Below, piece after piece: positions 1 through 8,952 of a stretch of 64,000 bases of DNA. This DNA comes from Halothiobacillaceae bacterium. Its GTDB lineage: Bacteria; Pseudomonadota; Gammaproteobacteria; Halothiobacillales; Halothiobacillaceae. The first letter of the stretch is position 1; every line of letters starts with the position of its first letter. Both the position numbers and the translations under genes were made by a program. The notes under the pieces are model-generated. The model saw nothing but the letters and a program-made list of their open reading frames with translations. It ran no database searches and was not told the DNA's origin. The stretch lies in NCBI GenBank assembly GCA_006212015.1, contig SDAY01000001.1:49068-113067 (forward strand), written 5' to 3'.

Positions 1-2
1 CG

Positions 3-482
3 AGCGAGGGCGCCGCCGCCATCACCGTGCCGGACATCCGCTGGCTGCGCTGCGACCTGAAGACCATCCAGCTGCTCGGCAACGTGCTGGCGCGGCAGGA
101 GGCGGTCGAGCAGGGCGCGGCCGAGGCCATCCTGCTGCGCGACGGCATGGCCATCGAGGGCTCGGCCAGCAACCTGTTCATCGTCAAGGACGGTGTGGTC
201 CACACCACGGCCAAGTCGCCGTCCATCCTCGGCGGCATCACCCGCGAGCTGGTCATCGAGCTTGCGCGCGAACAGGGTTGCACGGTGCTCGAGGCGGGCA
301 TGCCCGAGGCCCTGCTGCGCGCGGCGGACGAGGTCTGGGTGACCAGCTCCACCCGCGAGATCGTGCCCATCACCCGCGTGGATGGCGCAGTCGTGGGCGC
401 GGGCGTGCCGGGCCCGCTCTGGCAGCGCATGTACGCGGTCTATCAATCATTCAAGCAACAAGTACGGGAGGGACTCGCATGA
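3..482 (+). CDS. D-amino-acid / branched-chain aminotransferase class IV, C-terminal part (gene starts upstream of window)
   Basis: Frame open to window edge; SEGAAAITVPDIRWLRCDLKTIQLLGNVLARQEA and GSASNLFIV motifs typical of class IV D-amino acid transaminases; followed by ybeD-lipB-lipA. Confidence 0.85.
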   Translation, partial: SEGAAAITVPDIRWLRCDLKTIQLLGNVLARQEAVEQGAAEAILLRDGMAIEGSASNLFIVKDGVVHTTAKSPSILGGITRELVIELAREQGCTVLEAGMPEALLRAADEVWVTSSTREIVPITRVDGAVVGAGVPGPLWQRMYAVYQSFKQQVREGLA

Positions 483-757
483 GTTTCTGCGCCTTCGACA
501 ACCCGCCGCCGCTGGAATTTCCCTGCGACTATCCGATCAAGATCATGGGCAAGGCCTGCGAGACCTTCGAGGCCGAGATGGTGGCCCTGATCCGCGAGCA
601 TGCGCCCAACCTCGGCGAGGGCGCGGTCAGCGTGCGGCCGAGCACGGGCGGCAAGTACATGGCCATCACCGTTCGCCTGGTCGCCGAATCGCGTCCGCAG
701 GTCGAGGCCATCACCGCCGCCCTGCTGGCGCACCCCAAGGTGATCATGAGCCTCTGA
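479..757 (+). CDS. ybeD: YbeD / DUF493 family protein
   Basis: MSFCAFDNPPPLEFPCDYPIKIMGKA..., about 92 aa, directly upstream of lipB; ATG at 479. Confidence 0.85.
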   Translation: MSFCAFDNPPPLEFPCDYPIKIMGKACETFEAEMVALIREHAPNLGEGAVSVRPSTGGKYMAITVRLVAESRPQVEAITAALLAHPKVIMSL

Positions 758-766
758 CGGCCTGCC

Positions 767-1405
767 ATGCCAACCCACCTGCGCGTGCGCGACCTTGGCC
801 TGCAACCCTACGCGGACAGCTTCGAGGCCATGCGCGCCTTCACCGCCGCGCGCACGCCATCGACGCCTGACGAGCTCTGGCTGGTCGAACACCCCCCAAT
901 CTTCACCCAGGGCCTGAACGGCCAGCCCGAGCATCTGCTCATGCCCGGCGACATCCCCGTGGTCCGGACCGACCGGGGCGGGCAGGTGACCTACCACGGC
1001 CCCGGCCAGCTGGTGGGCTATCTGCTCTTCGATCTGGGCCGCGCCAGACTGGGCGTGCGGGATACGGTCGAGCATCTGGAGCAGGCGGTCATCGGGCTGC
1101 TGGCCGGGCTGGGCATCGAGGCGGCCTCGAAGCGCGACGCCCCCGGCGTGTACGTGGACGGGGCGAAGATCGCCTCGCTTGGCCTCAAGGTTCGCGGCGG
1201 GCGCTGCTATCATGGCCTCGCCCTGAACGTGGCGATGGACCTGGCCCCCTTCTCGCGCATCAACCCCTGCGGCTACGCCGGCCTGCGCATGTGCCAGGTG
1301 AGCGACTTCGCGCCCGGCATGAGCGTCGAGGCGCTCAAGCCGCGTCTCGCCCATCATCTGGCCGAACGTTTGAGGCAGGATGCCTCAACACGAACAACGA
1401 CGTAA
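767..1405 (+). CDS. lipB: Octanoyltransferase LipB
   Basis: [46 protein letters not shown] motifs. Confidence 0.95.
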   Translation: MPTHLRVRDLGLQPYADSFEAMRAFTAARTPSTPDELWLVEHPPIFTQGLNGQPEHLLMPGDIPVVRTDRGGQVTYHGPGQLVGYLLFDLGRARLGVRDTVEHLEQAVIGLLAGLGIEAASKRDAPGVYVDGAKIASLGLKVRGGRCYHGLALNVAMDLAPFSRINPCGYAGLRMCQVSDFAPGMSVEALKPRLAHHLAERLRQDASTRTTT

Positions 1406-1524
1406 GTCCTTGATTCGTGGAGCTCACCGCAAATTCACTTCGCGGTGAGCTGGGCTGAATAAAGCCAAGGATGGCTTTATTTCGGCATTTACCTTGGGCT
1501 CGAACCCGAATTTATGGACCGCGA

Positions 1525-2496
1525 ATGAACGATTCATCCGATAGCAGCACGATCACCCGCCCCATCACGCGCAATATGCGCAGCGAGGACAAGGTCGCCC
1601 GCATCCCCATCAAGGTGGTGCCGCTCGATACGCCGCTGCCCAAGCCCAAATGGATCCGCTCGCAGGTGCATGGCGGCGCCGAGGTGCAGCGGCTCAAGGG
1701 CATCCTGCGCGAGGCCAGGCTTCATACCGTGTGCGAGGAGGCCAACTGCCCGAACCTTGGCGAGTGCTTCGGCAGCGGCACGGCGACCTTCATGATCATG
1801 GGCGGCATCTGCACCCGCCGCTGCCCGTTCTGCGACGTGGCCCATGGCCGACCCGACCCGCTGGACGCGGACGAGCCGGCCAATCTCGCCCGCACCATCG
1901 CCGCGATGGGGCTCAGGTACGTGGTCATCACCTCGGTGGATCGCGACGACCTGCGCGACGGCGGGGCGGGGCACTTCGCCGCCTGCATCCGCGAGGCGCG
2001 CGTGGCCCGGGCGGGCCTGGCCATCGAGGTGCTGACGCCGGATTTCCGCGGCCGCGAGGCCATCGCCATCGACATCCTCGCCGCTGCCCCGCCGGATGTG
2101 TTCAACCACAATCTGGAGACCGTGCCGCGCCTGTACCGCGAGGCCCGTCCCGGCGCGGACTATGCCGGCTCGCTGCGCCTGCTGAAAGCATTCAAGGCCC
2201 GTGTGCCATCGGTGCCGACCAAGTCCGGCCTGATGCTGGGCCTGGGCGAGACCGACGAGGAGATCGTCGAGGTGCTGAAGGATTTGCGCGCCCATGACGT
2301 CGACATGCTCACCCTGGGCCAGTACCTGCAGCCCAGCGTCCATCACCTGGCGGTCAAGCGCTATGTCTCGCCGGAACAGTTCGACCGTCTCGCCGGCATC
2401 GCCCGGGAACTGGGCTTCCGCCATGTCGCCAGCGGCCCGCTGGTGCGCAGCTCCTACCATGCCGAGCATGGCGGGCTGGCCGTGCTGGAGGGCTGA
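1525..2496 (+). CDS. lipA: Lipoyl synthase LipA (radical SAM)
   Basis: [13 protein letters not shown] and [13 protein letters not shown] cysteine motifs; ATG 1525 preferred over the longer ORF start at 1471. Confidence 0.95.
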   Translation: MNDSSDSSTITRPITRNMRSEDKVARIPIKVVPLDTPLPKPKWIRSQVHGGAEVQRLKGILREARLHTVCEEANCPNLGECFGSGTATFMIMGGICTRRCPFCDVAHGRPDPLDADEPANLARTIAAMGLRYVVITSVDRDDLRDGGAGHFAACIREARVARAGLAIEVLTPDFRGREAIAIDILAAAPPDVFNHNLETVPRLYREARPGADYAGSLRLLKAFKARVPSVPTKSGLMLGLGETDEEIVEVLKDLRAHDVDMLTLGQYLQPSVHHLAVKRYVSPEQFDRLAGIARELGFRHVASGPLVRSSYHAEHGGLAVLEG

Positions 2497-2535
2497 GAGC
2501 CTGTGAAAAAAACATGCATACACACATGCCCGCAA

Positions 2536-2647
2536 CGTCATCGCGAGGCCGAAGGCCGTGGCGATCCATGGGTGCAGCGGCCCATGGATGGCTTCCCCAC
2601 CACGGCCTTCTGTCGCGTGGCTCAAGGCAAGAGCGCTCGCAATGACG
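2536..2647. repeat. Dispersed intergenic palindromic repeat (cgtcatYgcgag...ctcgcaatgacg family)
   Basis: Ends cgtcatcgcgag / ctcgcaatgacg are inverted (11/12); inner gatccatggg / cccatggatgg; related copies at 12604 and about 13960-14035. Confidence 0.7.
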
Positions 2648-2687
2648 GCAATGCACGGTCGATTCATTCACAAACCCTGAGCGGCGC

Positions 2688-3248
2688 ATGAGGGGCTGGC
2701 TGCGCGGTCTGGGCGATACGCCCGACAAGGCCGAAAAACGGGTGCGCGAGGCGCTGCTGGCCAGCGGTCTGCCGCATGTGCGTGACGCGGTGATTCCCGA
2801 CCAGGTGGGCGGCTACACGCAGGTCGATCACCTGCTGCTGACCGCCGAGGGCCTGGTCCTGCTGGAGGTCCAGCACCTCACCGGCGAGCTGCACGGTTCC
2901 TCGCATACCCAGCGCTGGACTCGCTTCGGGCGCGGCCGCCGGCACGAATTCGACAACCCGTTCCGGCGCCTGCGCGAGCTGGCGGAGACGCTGGACGCGA
3001 TGATCCTGGGCGACCTGGTGCAGGTGGCGGTTGAACCCCGGCTCGTCGTGACCGGCCCCGCGCGCTTCGTCAAGGGCGTGCCCGAGGGCGTGCTGACCGA
3101 GCCGATGCTGCGGGATCTCCTCGCCAGCCGCGCCCGCGCCATTCCGGCGCGCCAGCGCGCGGTGTGGGACGTGCTGCTCGGTCGCGTGGCCTGCGATCCG
3201 GTCGCGCCGTCCGGCAGCCCCGCCGCCGCCCAGCCCGTTCAGGCCTGA
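2688..3248 (+). CDS. NERD (nuclease-related) domain-like protein
   Basis: GGYTQVDHLLLTAEGLVLLEVQHLTGELHGSSHTQRWTRF resembles NERD core (QIDHLLVTPRGVFVIEVKNY-G-I); 186 aa. Confidence 0.6.
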   Translation: MRGWLRGLGDTPDKAEKRVREALLASGLPHVRDAVIPDQVGGYTQVDHLLLTAEGLVLLEVQHLTGELHGSSHTQRWTRFGRGRRHEFDNPFRRLRELAETLDAMILGDLVQVAVEPRLVVTGPARFVKGVPEGVLTEPMLRDLLASRARAIPARQRAVWDVLLGRVACDPVAPSGSPAAAQPVQA

Positions 3249-3253
3249 AGCCC

Positions 3254-4084
3254 ATGCCCGTCACCCCGCCCGACGCCAGCCTCGACCCCATGCGGGCCCT
3301 GCTGGAGCTGATGGCCGCCCTGCGCCATCCCGAGCAAGGCTGCCCGTGGGACGTGAAGCAAAGCTTCGCCACCATCGCGCCCTACACCCTGGAGGAGGCC
3401 TACGAGGTCCTGGAGGCCATCGCCCGGCAGGACATGGGCGAGCTGCGCGAGGAGCTGGGCGACCTGCTGTTCCAGGTGGTCTACCACGCCCGCATGGCCG
3501 AGGAGGCCGGGCATTTCGGCTTCGATGACGTGGCGCGAGGGATCGTCGACAAGATGGTGCGCCGCCATCCGCATGTGTTCGGCGAGGTCCGTCATGCCGA
3601 CGAAGCGGGCGTGAAGGCGGCCTGGGAGGCGCAGAAGGCCGCCGAGCGTGCCGCCAAGGGCGGGCCGGAACAGCCCCCGAGCGCGCTGGATGGCGTGGCC
3701 CTGGCCCTGCCGGCGTTGACGCGCGCAGTCAAGCTGCAGAAACGCGCGGCGCGGCAGGGTTTCGACTGGCCCGACGCCGATGCCGTGTTCCCGAAGATCG
3801 ACGAGGAACTGGCCGAGTTGCGCGAAGGCATCGCGGCGGGCGATCGGGCCAATGTCTTCGAGGAGATCGGCGATCTGCTGTTCGCCATCACCAACCTTGC
3901 CCGCAAGCTCGGCATGGACCCCGAGGCGGCCCTGCGCGGCTGCAATGACAAGTTCATCCGTCGCTATCAGGGCATGGAGACCGTCGCCGAAGGGCGGAAA
4001 GTGCGTCTGGCCGATCTGACGCTGGACGAGCAGGAGGCGATCTACCGCGAGGTCAAGGCAAGGCTTGCCACGGGCGGCGCCTGA
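3254..4084 (+). CDS. mazG: Nucleoside triphosphate pyrophosphohydrolase MazG
   Basis: LRHPEQGCPWDVKQSFATIAPYTLEEAYEVLEAI and EEIGDLLFAITNLARKLGMDPE; ATG 3254. Confidence 0.95.
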   Translation: MPVTPPDASLDPMRALLELMAALRHPEQGCPWDVKQSFATIAPYTLEEAYEVLEAIARQDMGELREELGDLLFQVVYHARMAEEAGHFGFDDVARGIVDKMVRRHPHVFGEVRHADEAGVKAAWEAQKAAERAAKGGPEQPPSALDGVALALPALTRAVKLQKRAARQGFDWPDADAVFPKIDEELAELREGIAAGDRANVFEEIGDLLFAITNLARKLGMDPEAALRGCNDKFIRRYQGMETVAEGRKVRLADLTLDEQEAIYREVKARLATGGA

Positions 4085-4132
4085 AGGCTTGTGAATCAAT
4101 CGGCTGCGTCCCGATTTCCGCCCCGATCACGG

Positions 4133-4300
4133 CCTTGGCAGGCTGCTGAAATACTCATTTCAGCAGCCTGCCAAGGCGGGACATGGATGTCCCGCACGAA
4201 AGTCGATCACGTCAGTGATTGACTTTCGAATACCACGTCCGGGCGTGTACCGAACGTGGTATGGCTGAAAAACTCATGGATGAGGTTTTTCAGCATCCTG
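4133..4300 (+). repeat. Five-hairpin train, copy A (H1-H2-H3-H4-H5)
   Basis: Consecutive inverted repeats: 4133-4176 (20-bp perfect stem, 4-nt loop), 4176-4195, 4197-4228, 4230-4262, 4264-4294; near-identical in reverse complement to 17605-17768. Confidence 0.9.
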
Positions 4301-4368
4301 TTGGGTGTGCTTGCAACGATGGCCGCACAAGTCTCTCCATGCGAATTCACTCGCACACCAAGCGTCAT

Positions 4369-4386
4369 GTGCGAATGAATTCGCAC
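4369..4386. repeat. GTGCGAATGAATTCGCAC palindromic module
   Basis: Same 18-mer (reverse orientation) at 14172-14189 and 17783-17800; degenerate relatives at 4341-4356 and 14114-14130. Confidence 0.8.
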
Positions 4387-4649
4387 CTGCATGCCGTATC
4401 CATCGACCAAGGGCGAACCGCTTGCAACGGCATCCCCCCGCCGGCCCCGGCGCCGCATGGATGGCTGAAGGTCAACGGAACGGTTGACTTCCCCGCGTGC
4501 ATGGCTTTGCATGGCCTTCGGCGCCGATTGTTTTTCAGGCAGGCCGCTCCTTGGGGTGTGAGGAACGAGCCCCGGCGAGGCGGGTTGTGAAGGCATCGTC
4601 TTCCCTCGGGGTCTTCAATTTCATGCCAATTCAATGGAGCGCAAGGAGC

Positions 4650-6392
4650 ATGACGGGTATGGATCGAACGTTTGCGGGCATGTCCCGTGCAAAGGCCTTG
4701 TTTATTTTTGTCGCGGGGATGGCCCTGGTCGGGGGGGCGACGTCCGCGCAGGCCTATCAGGTGAAGTCGGGCAGGATTTACGACGATCAGGGGCAGCGTG
4801 TTCCCCTGCGCGGGGTGAACTGGTTCGGTTTCGAGACCGAAAGCCATGCCCCGCATGGGCTATGGGCGCGCAGTGTCGACAGCATGATCGCCCAGATGAA
4901 GTCCATGGGGATCAATGCGGTTCGCTTGCCTTTGTCGCCCGCGACGCTGCACGGAGCGCCGGTCTCGAAGGTGGACCATGGCCTGAATCCGCAACTCGTG
5001 GACATGAATGCCTTGCAGCTGCTCGATTACGTTGTGCATGCGCTGGACGCGTCGGGGATGTTTATCCTGCTCGACCATCATCGCCCGGATGATGAGGCGA
5101 TTTCCGAGTTGTGGTACACCGGGCATTACAGCGAACAGCAGTGGCTGGACGACCTCAAGCTGCTCGCGACCCGTTACAAGGATGTATCGCATGTTGTGGG
5201 GATCGACCTCAAGAATGAGCCGCATGGCTCGGCAACCTGGGGGGCGGGCGATCCCGCGATGGACTGGAACCTTGCGGCGGAGCGCGCCGCGCGGGTGGTC
5301 CTGGCGGCCAACGGCAAGCTGCTGGTGTTCGTGGCGGGCGTTGCTGAACAGTCTTCCTGTTCAAGCGCCCGTACGCACGGCTGGGGCGGCAATCTGGAAC
5401 CCTTGCGTTGCAAGCCGCTGGATATCCCAAGGGACAAACTGGTCCTGGCGCCGCATTTCTATGGTCCGGACGTCTACATGCATCCGTATTTCAATGACGC
5501 CCTTTTCCCGGGCAACATGCCGGCGATCTGGCAGGAGCATTTCGGCTTCGCGCGGGACTTGGGCTACGCGGTGGTCCCGACCGAATTCGGCAGTCGTTAC
5601 GGACATGGCGGCCTGGAACTCGACAAGCAGTGGTTTGACGCGGCCGTCGAGTGGATGAAGAGGAAGGATCTGCGTGACGGCTTTTATTGGTCCTGGAACC
5701 CGAACAGCGCCGATACCGGCGGCCTGCTGAAGGATGACTGGCATGGGGCCTGGGGCGACAAGCTGGCCAGGCTTCAGCAGCTTTGGGGCGTCACCGCGCC
5801 CGCGCCGATGCTTGCGCTCGCCTCGGCGACGGAATTTTCCCCGGCGACGCTCGTGGGCGATGAGTACACGGTCGAGCGCATCGTCAACAGTGATTGGGGG
5901 GCGGGATATTGCGTCACCTACACGGTGAGCAACGTGAGCAAGCGCGTCGCCCCCTGGGCGATCTACTTCGGTTTCTTTGATACGCTCGACAAGACCTGGG
6001 GCGCGGCGATCAGGGGTGAGGACACCCTCATCAGGATCAGCGGTGACGGTCAGAATGCCAGGCTGGCGCCGGGGCAAAAGACGGCGTTCGGATATTGCGC
6101 GACACGACCCTCGCCCCTGATCGGTGGCCTGCCCCTGGGCGAGCTTCCGGCGGAATTGAGCTCGCAGAGCGACTGGGGCGGGGGGTATTGCATGCAGGTG
6201 CGCGTGGTCAACGCGTCCGTCGCCATGACGCCATGGCGCACGACCTTTCCCATGGAGGGGCGTATCACGCGCATATGGAATGCGAATATCCAGCCTGCGG
6301 GCGAAGGCAAGGTTCAGGCCGTGGGTCTGGAGTGGAACGCCTATTTGAGCCCGGGCGCGAGCGCGGTGTTCGGGTTCTGCGCGGAGCGCTGA
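4650..6392 (+). CDS. Secreted endoglucanase, glycoside hydrolase family 5, with two C-terminal CBM2-like domains (paralogue 1)
   Basis: Signal peptide; YQVKSGRIYDDQGQRVPLRGVNWFGFETESHAPHGLW; acid/base LKNEPHG and nucleophile PTEFGS; two SDWGxGYC...FGYC/FGFC repeats ending WNAYLSPGASAVFGFC. Confidence 0.9.
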   Translation: MTGMDRTFAGMSRAKALFIFVAGMALVGGATSAQAYQVKSGRIYDDQGQRVPLRGVNWFGFETESHAPHGLWARSVDSMIAQMKSMGINAVRLPLSPATLHGAPVSKVDHGLNPQLVDMNALQLLDYVVHALDASGMFILLDHHRPDDEAISELWYTGHYSEQQWLDDLKLLATRYKDVSHVVGIDLKNEPHGSATWGAGDPAMDWNLAAERAARVVLAANGKLLVFVAGVAEQSSCSSARTHGWGGNLEPLRCKPLDIPRDKLVLAPHFYGPDVYMHPYFNDALFPGNMPAIWQEHFGFARDLGYAVVPTEFGSRYGHGGLELDKQWFDAAVEWMKRKDLRDGFYWSWNPNSADTGGLLKDDWHGAWGDKLARLQQLWGVTAPAPMLALASATEFSPATLVGDEYTVERIVNSDWGAGYCVTYTVSNVSKRVAPWAIYFGFFDTLDKTWGAAIRGEDTLIRISGDGQNARLAPGQKTAFGYCATRPSPLIGGLPLGELPAELSSQSDWGGGYCMQVRVVNASVAMTPWRTTFPMEGRITRIWNANIQPAGEGKVQAVGLEWNAYLSPGASAVFGFCAER

Positions 6393-6516
6393 ACGGGCTC
6401 AGCGAGGCCTCCGGAAAATTCGGGGGCGTGAACACGGGTTGAAATCCATCAGGGTGTGGTTTATGATCCTCCACGCCGATGGAGTGAATCGCATGATTCG
6501 CCATGAATCATCGGCT

Positions 6517-6602
6517 GAATCTTGGCAAAACCGCGCGAAAGCCGGTGACGCAAAGCCACGGGTCGTCTCATGAGGGCATGAACGATGGCCGGGTTGCCGC
6601 TG
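6517..6602 (+). ncRNA. GEMM-I (c-di-GMP) riboswitch aptamer upstream of second GH5 gene
   Basis: TTGGCAAAACCGCGCGAAAGCCGGTGACGCAAAGCCACGGGTC...GATGGCCGGGTTGCCG: conserved GGCAAA, GNRA loop CGAAAG, GACGCAAAGCC and 3' GGGTTGCCG blocks in canonical order. Confidence 0.9.
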
Positions 6603-6672
6603 CAGGGGGACAGTGCCCCTTGGCGACGCGACGTCATGCGGTTCGTGCGTGTGTGAAACGAGGGCACAGCGC

Positions 6673-8400
6673 ATGAAACGAATTTTCCAATCACCCATGT
6701 TCAGCGCGCCTCGGGCTGGAACGCTGGCCTTGGGCATCGTTCTGGCCCTGGGCGGCGCCTCCGCCGCGCAAGCCTACCAGGTCCAGTCAGGCAAGATCCA
6801 CGACGACGCGGGCCAGCGCATCGCCCTGCGCGGAGTGAACTGGTTCGGCTTCGAGACAGCGAGCCATGCCCCGCATGGCCTGTGGGCGCGCAATGCTGAC
6901 GACATGATCGCGCAGATGAAGTCCCTGGGCGTCAACGCCGTGCGCCTGCCCGTGGCCCCGGCCACGCTTCATGGCGCTTCCGTGACCAGCGTCAGCCTTG
7001 CCCTGAACCCGCAATTCGCCGGCATGAACGGCCTGCAGGTGCTCGACTACATCGTTCACGCACTCGATCAGGCAGGGATCTACGTGCTGCTCGATCACCA
7101 CCGCCCGGATGACGAGGCCATCTCCGCGTTGTGGTACACCGCAAGCTACAGCGAAAAGCAGTGGCTGGACGACCTGAAGCTCATGGCGGCGCGCTACAAG
7201 GGCGTTCCGCATGTGCTGGGCATCGACCTCAAGAACGAGCCCCATGGCCCCGCGACCTGGGGGGTGGGCAATCCCTCGACGGACTGGAACCTCGCGGCCG
7301 AGCGCGCCGCGCAGGCCGTGCTTTCGGTCAATGACAGGCTGGTGGTCTTCGTGGGCGGCATTGAGGAGCAGGCGACCTGCTCCGGCGCCCATGCGCATGG
7401 CTGGGGCGGCAACCTGGAGCCGCTGCGCTGCATGCCGTTGAGCATCCCGCAGAACAAGCTGGTGTTCGCGCCGCATTTCTACGGCCCGGATATCTACATG
7501 TACTCGTATTTCAGCGACCCCGCGTTCCCCGCCAACATGCCGGCGATCTGGCAGGCCAATTTCGGTTTCGCGCGCGACATGGGCCATGCGGTGATGCCGA
7601 CGGAGTTCGGCAGTCGCTACGGTCATGGCGGCCTTGCGCTCGATAAGGTGTGGTTCGATGCTGCGATCGACTGGATGGTCGGGAAGGATCTGCGCGACGG
7701 CTTCTTTTGGTCCTGGAACCCCAATAGCTCCGATACGGGAGGTTTGCTGAAGGATGACTGGACCAACGTATGGACGGACAAACTGGCCAGGCTGCAGACG
7801 CTTTGGGGCGTCGCGCCGTCCACGCCGCCGGTCGTGCCGCCGCCCGAGTCCCCTGCCGCAAGCGGCGATGCGTTCTCGATCAGCCGCGTCGTGGATTCGG
7901 ACTGGGGTGCGGGCTACTGCGTGAGCTACAGCGTGCTCAACGTCAGCGACCATGCCGCCCAGTGGGCCACGAGCTTCGGTTTCCAGGATAAGCTGGATCG
8001 GGCCTGGAACGCGGTCGTCACGGTTGACGGCGCCAGCATCAAGGCGAAAGGGGAGAGCTGGAACAGCAGCCTGCAGCCTGGCCAGAAGGCGTCGTTCGGC
8101 TATTGCGCGACGCGCCCCGCGCCGTCGAGCGCAGGCGCCACGGCGACGCAGTTCCAGACCCAGCTCACCAGCCTGGGCGACTGGGGCAAGGGTTATTGCA
8201 CGGGTGTGCGCGTCACCAACACCTCCAAGACTGTGGCGGCCTGGAGTGTCACCTTGCCGCTGGAAGGGCGCATCACGAGCGCCTGGAGCGCGAATGTCAC
8301 CGCCGTGGGCGGCGGCAAGGCCAAGGCTTCGGGGCTGAAGTGGAACGCCTACCTGAACCCCGGGGCCTCCACGTCATTCGGGTTCTGCGCGAGCCGCTGA
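6673..8400 (+). CDS. Secreted endoglucanase GH5 with two CBM2-like domains (paralogue 2)
   Basis: MKRIFQSPMFSAPRAG...; same architecture and catalytic motifs as paralogue 1; Pro-rich linker STPPVVPPPESP. Confidence 0.9.
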   Translation: MKRIFQSPMFSAPRAGTLALGIVLALGGASAAQAYQVQSGKIHDDAGQRIALRGVNWFGFETASHAPHGLWARNADDMIAQMKSLGVNAVRLPVAPATLHGASVTSVSLALNPQFAGMNGLQVLDYIVHALDQAGIYVLLDHHRPDDEAISALWYTASYSEKQWLDDLKLMAARYKGVPHVLGIDLKNEPHGPATWGVGNPSTDWNLAAERAAQAVLSVNDRLVVFVGGIEEQATCSGAHAHGWGGNLEPLRCMPLSIPQNKLVFAPHFYGPDIYMYSYFSDPAFPANMPAIWQANFGFARDMGHAVMPTEFGSRYGHGGLALDKVWFDAAIDWMVGKDLRDGFFWSWNPNSSDTGGLLKDDWTNVWTDKLARLQTLWGVAPSTPPVVPPPESPAASGDAFSISRVVDSDWGAGYCVSYSVLNVSDHAAQWATSFGFQDKLDRAWNAVVTVDGASIKAKGESWNSSLQPGQKASFGYCATRPAPSSAGATATQFQTQLTSLGDWGKGYCTGVRVTNTSKTVAAWSVTLPLEGRITSAWSANVTAVGGGKAKASGLKWNAYLNPGASTSFGFCASR

Positions 8401-8438
8401 ACATGGCATGACGGCCCGCTTTTTCCTTGCATGAAGTC

Positions 8439-8476
8439 AGGCCCCGTTGCGTCGAGCGACGGGGCCTGTGATTTTT
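8439..8476 (+). terminator. Probable intrinsic terminator after GH5 pair
   Basis: aggccccgt-tgcgtcgagcg-acggggcct followed by gtgattttt. Confidence 0.55.
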
Positions 8477-8529
8477 CGGCCCGCCGAAGGATTCGGCGAG
8501 CGGTGACATTCAGGCCTGATCGATCCGGA

Positions 8530-8952
8530 TCACAGACGTTCGCGAATGCATTCCAGATAGGCCTGCTCGTCCGGCCCCAGCGGCCCGGCATCGTTCAGGG
8601 CCCTGAGCAGGCAGGCGATCATGCGGTGCTCGGCCTCCATCATGTCGCCGGTGCGGCGCACCAGGGTCTCGTAGGCGGCGCGGATGCCCGCCGGGCGGTC
8701 GGTGCCGATCTGCTCGCGCAGGCCGAGGTGCATGCCCAGGTGCAGGAAGGGATTGCTCATGCCCTGCTCGGGCGACTCCTCCCAGGCCAGCGTCCTCTCC
8801 TCGTCGGCGAGCAGGGCGTGGTATTCCGGGTGCATCTCCACCACGTCGGCGATCAGGGTGTCGAGCGCCTCCATCGGCAGGCCCTCGCGGCGCTTGCGCC
8901 AGGCCTCCACATACATCAGACGGAGCTTGTTGCGGTCAGGACTGAACAACAT
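8530..8952 (-). CDS. DUF1841 family protein
   Basis: MLFSPDRNKLRLMYVEAWRKR...EEHPEYH-like / MSNPFLHLGMHLGLREQIGTDRPAGI core of DUF1841; overlaps nth end. Confidence 0.85.
   Translation of the reverse strand: MLFSPDRNKLRLMYVEAWRKRREGLPMEALDTLIADVVEMHPEYHALLADEERTLAWEESPEQGMSNPFLHLGMHLGLREQIGTDRPAGIRAAYETLVRRTGDMMEAEHRMIACLLRALNDAGPLGPDEQAYLECIRERL

Noticed and set aside
4133-4400. Hairpin train as a CRISPR-like array
   Set aside because: The units are different palindromes, not identical direct repeats with unique spacers, and there are no cas genes in the window
4219-4590. 123-aa ORF inside the hairpin train region
   Set aside because: Translation of palindromic repeats; no motif and no RBS, overlapping equivalent ORF on the other strand
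4300-4649. A second GEMM riboswitch upstream of the first GH5 gene
   Set aside because: No GGCAAA / ACGCAAAGCC / GGGTTRCCG core found in this gap
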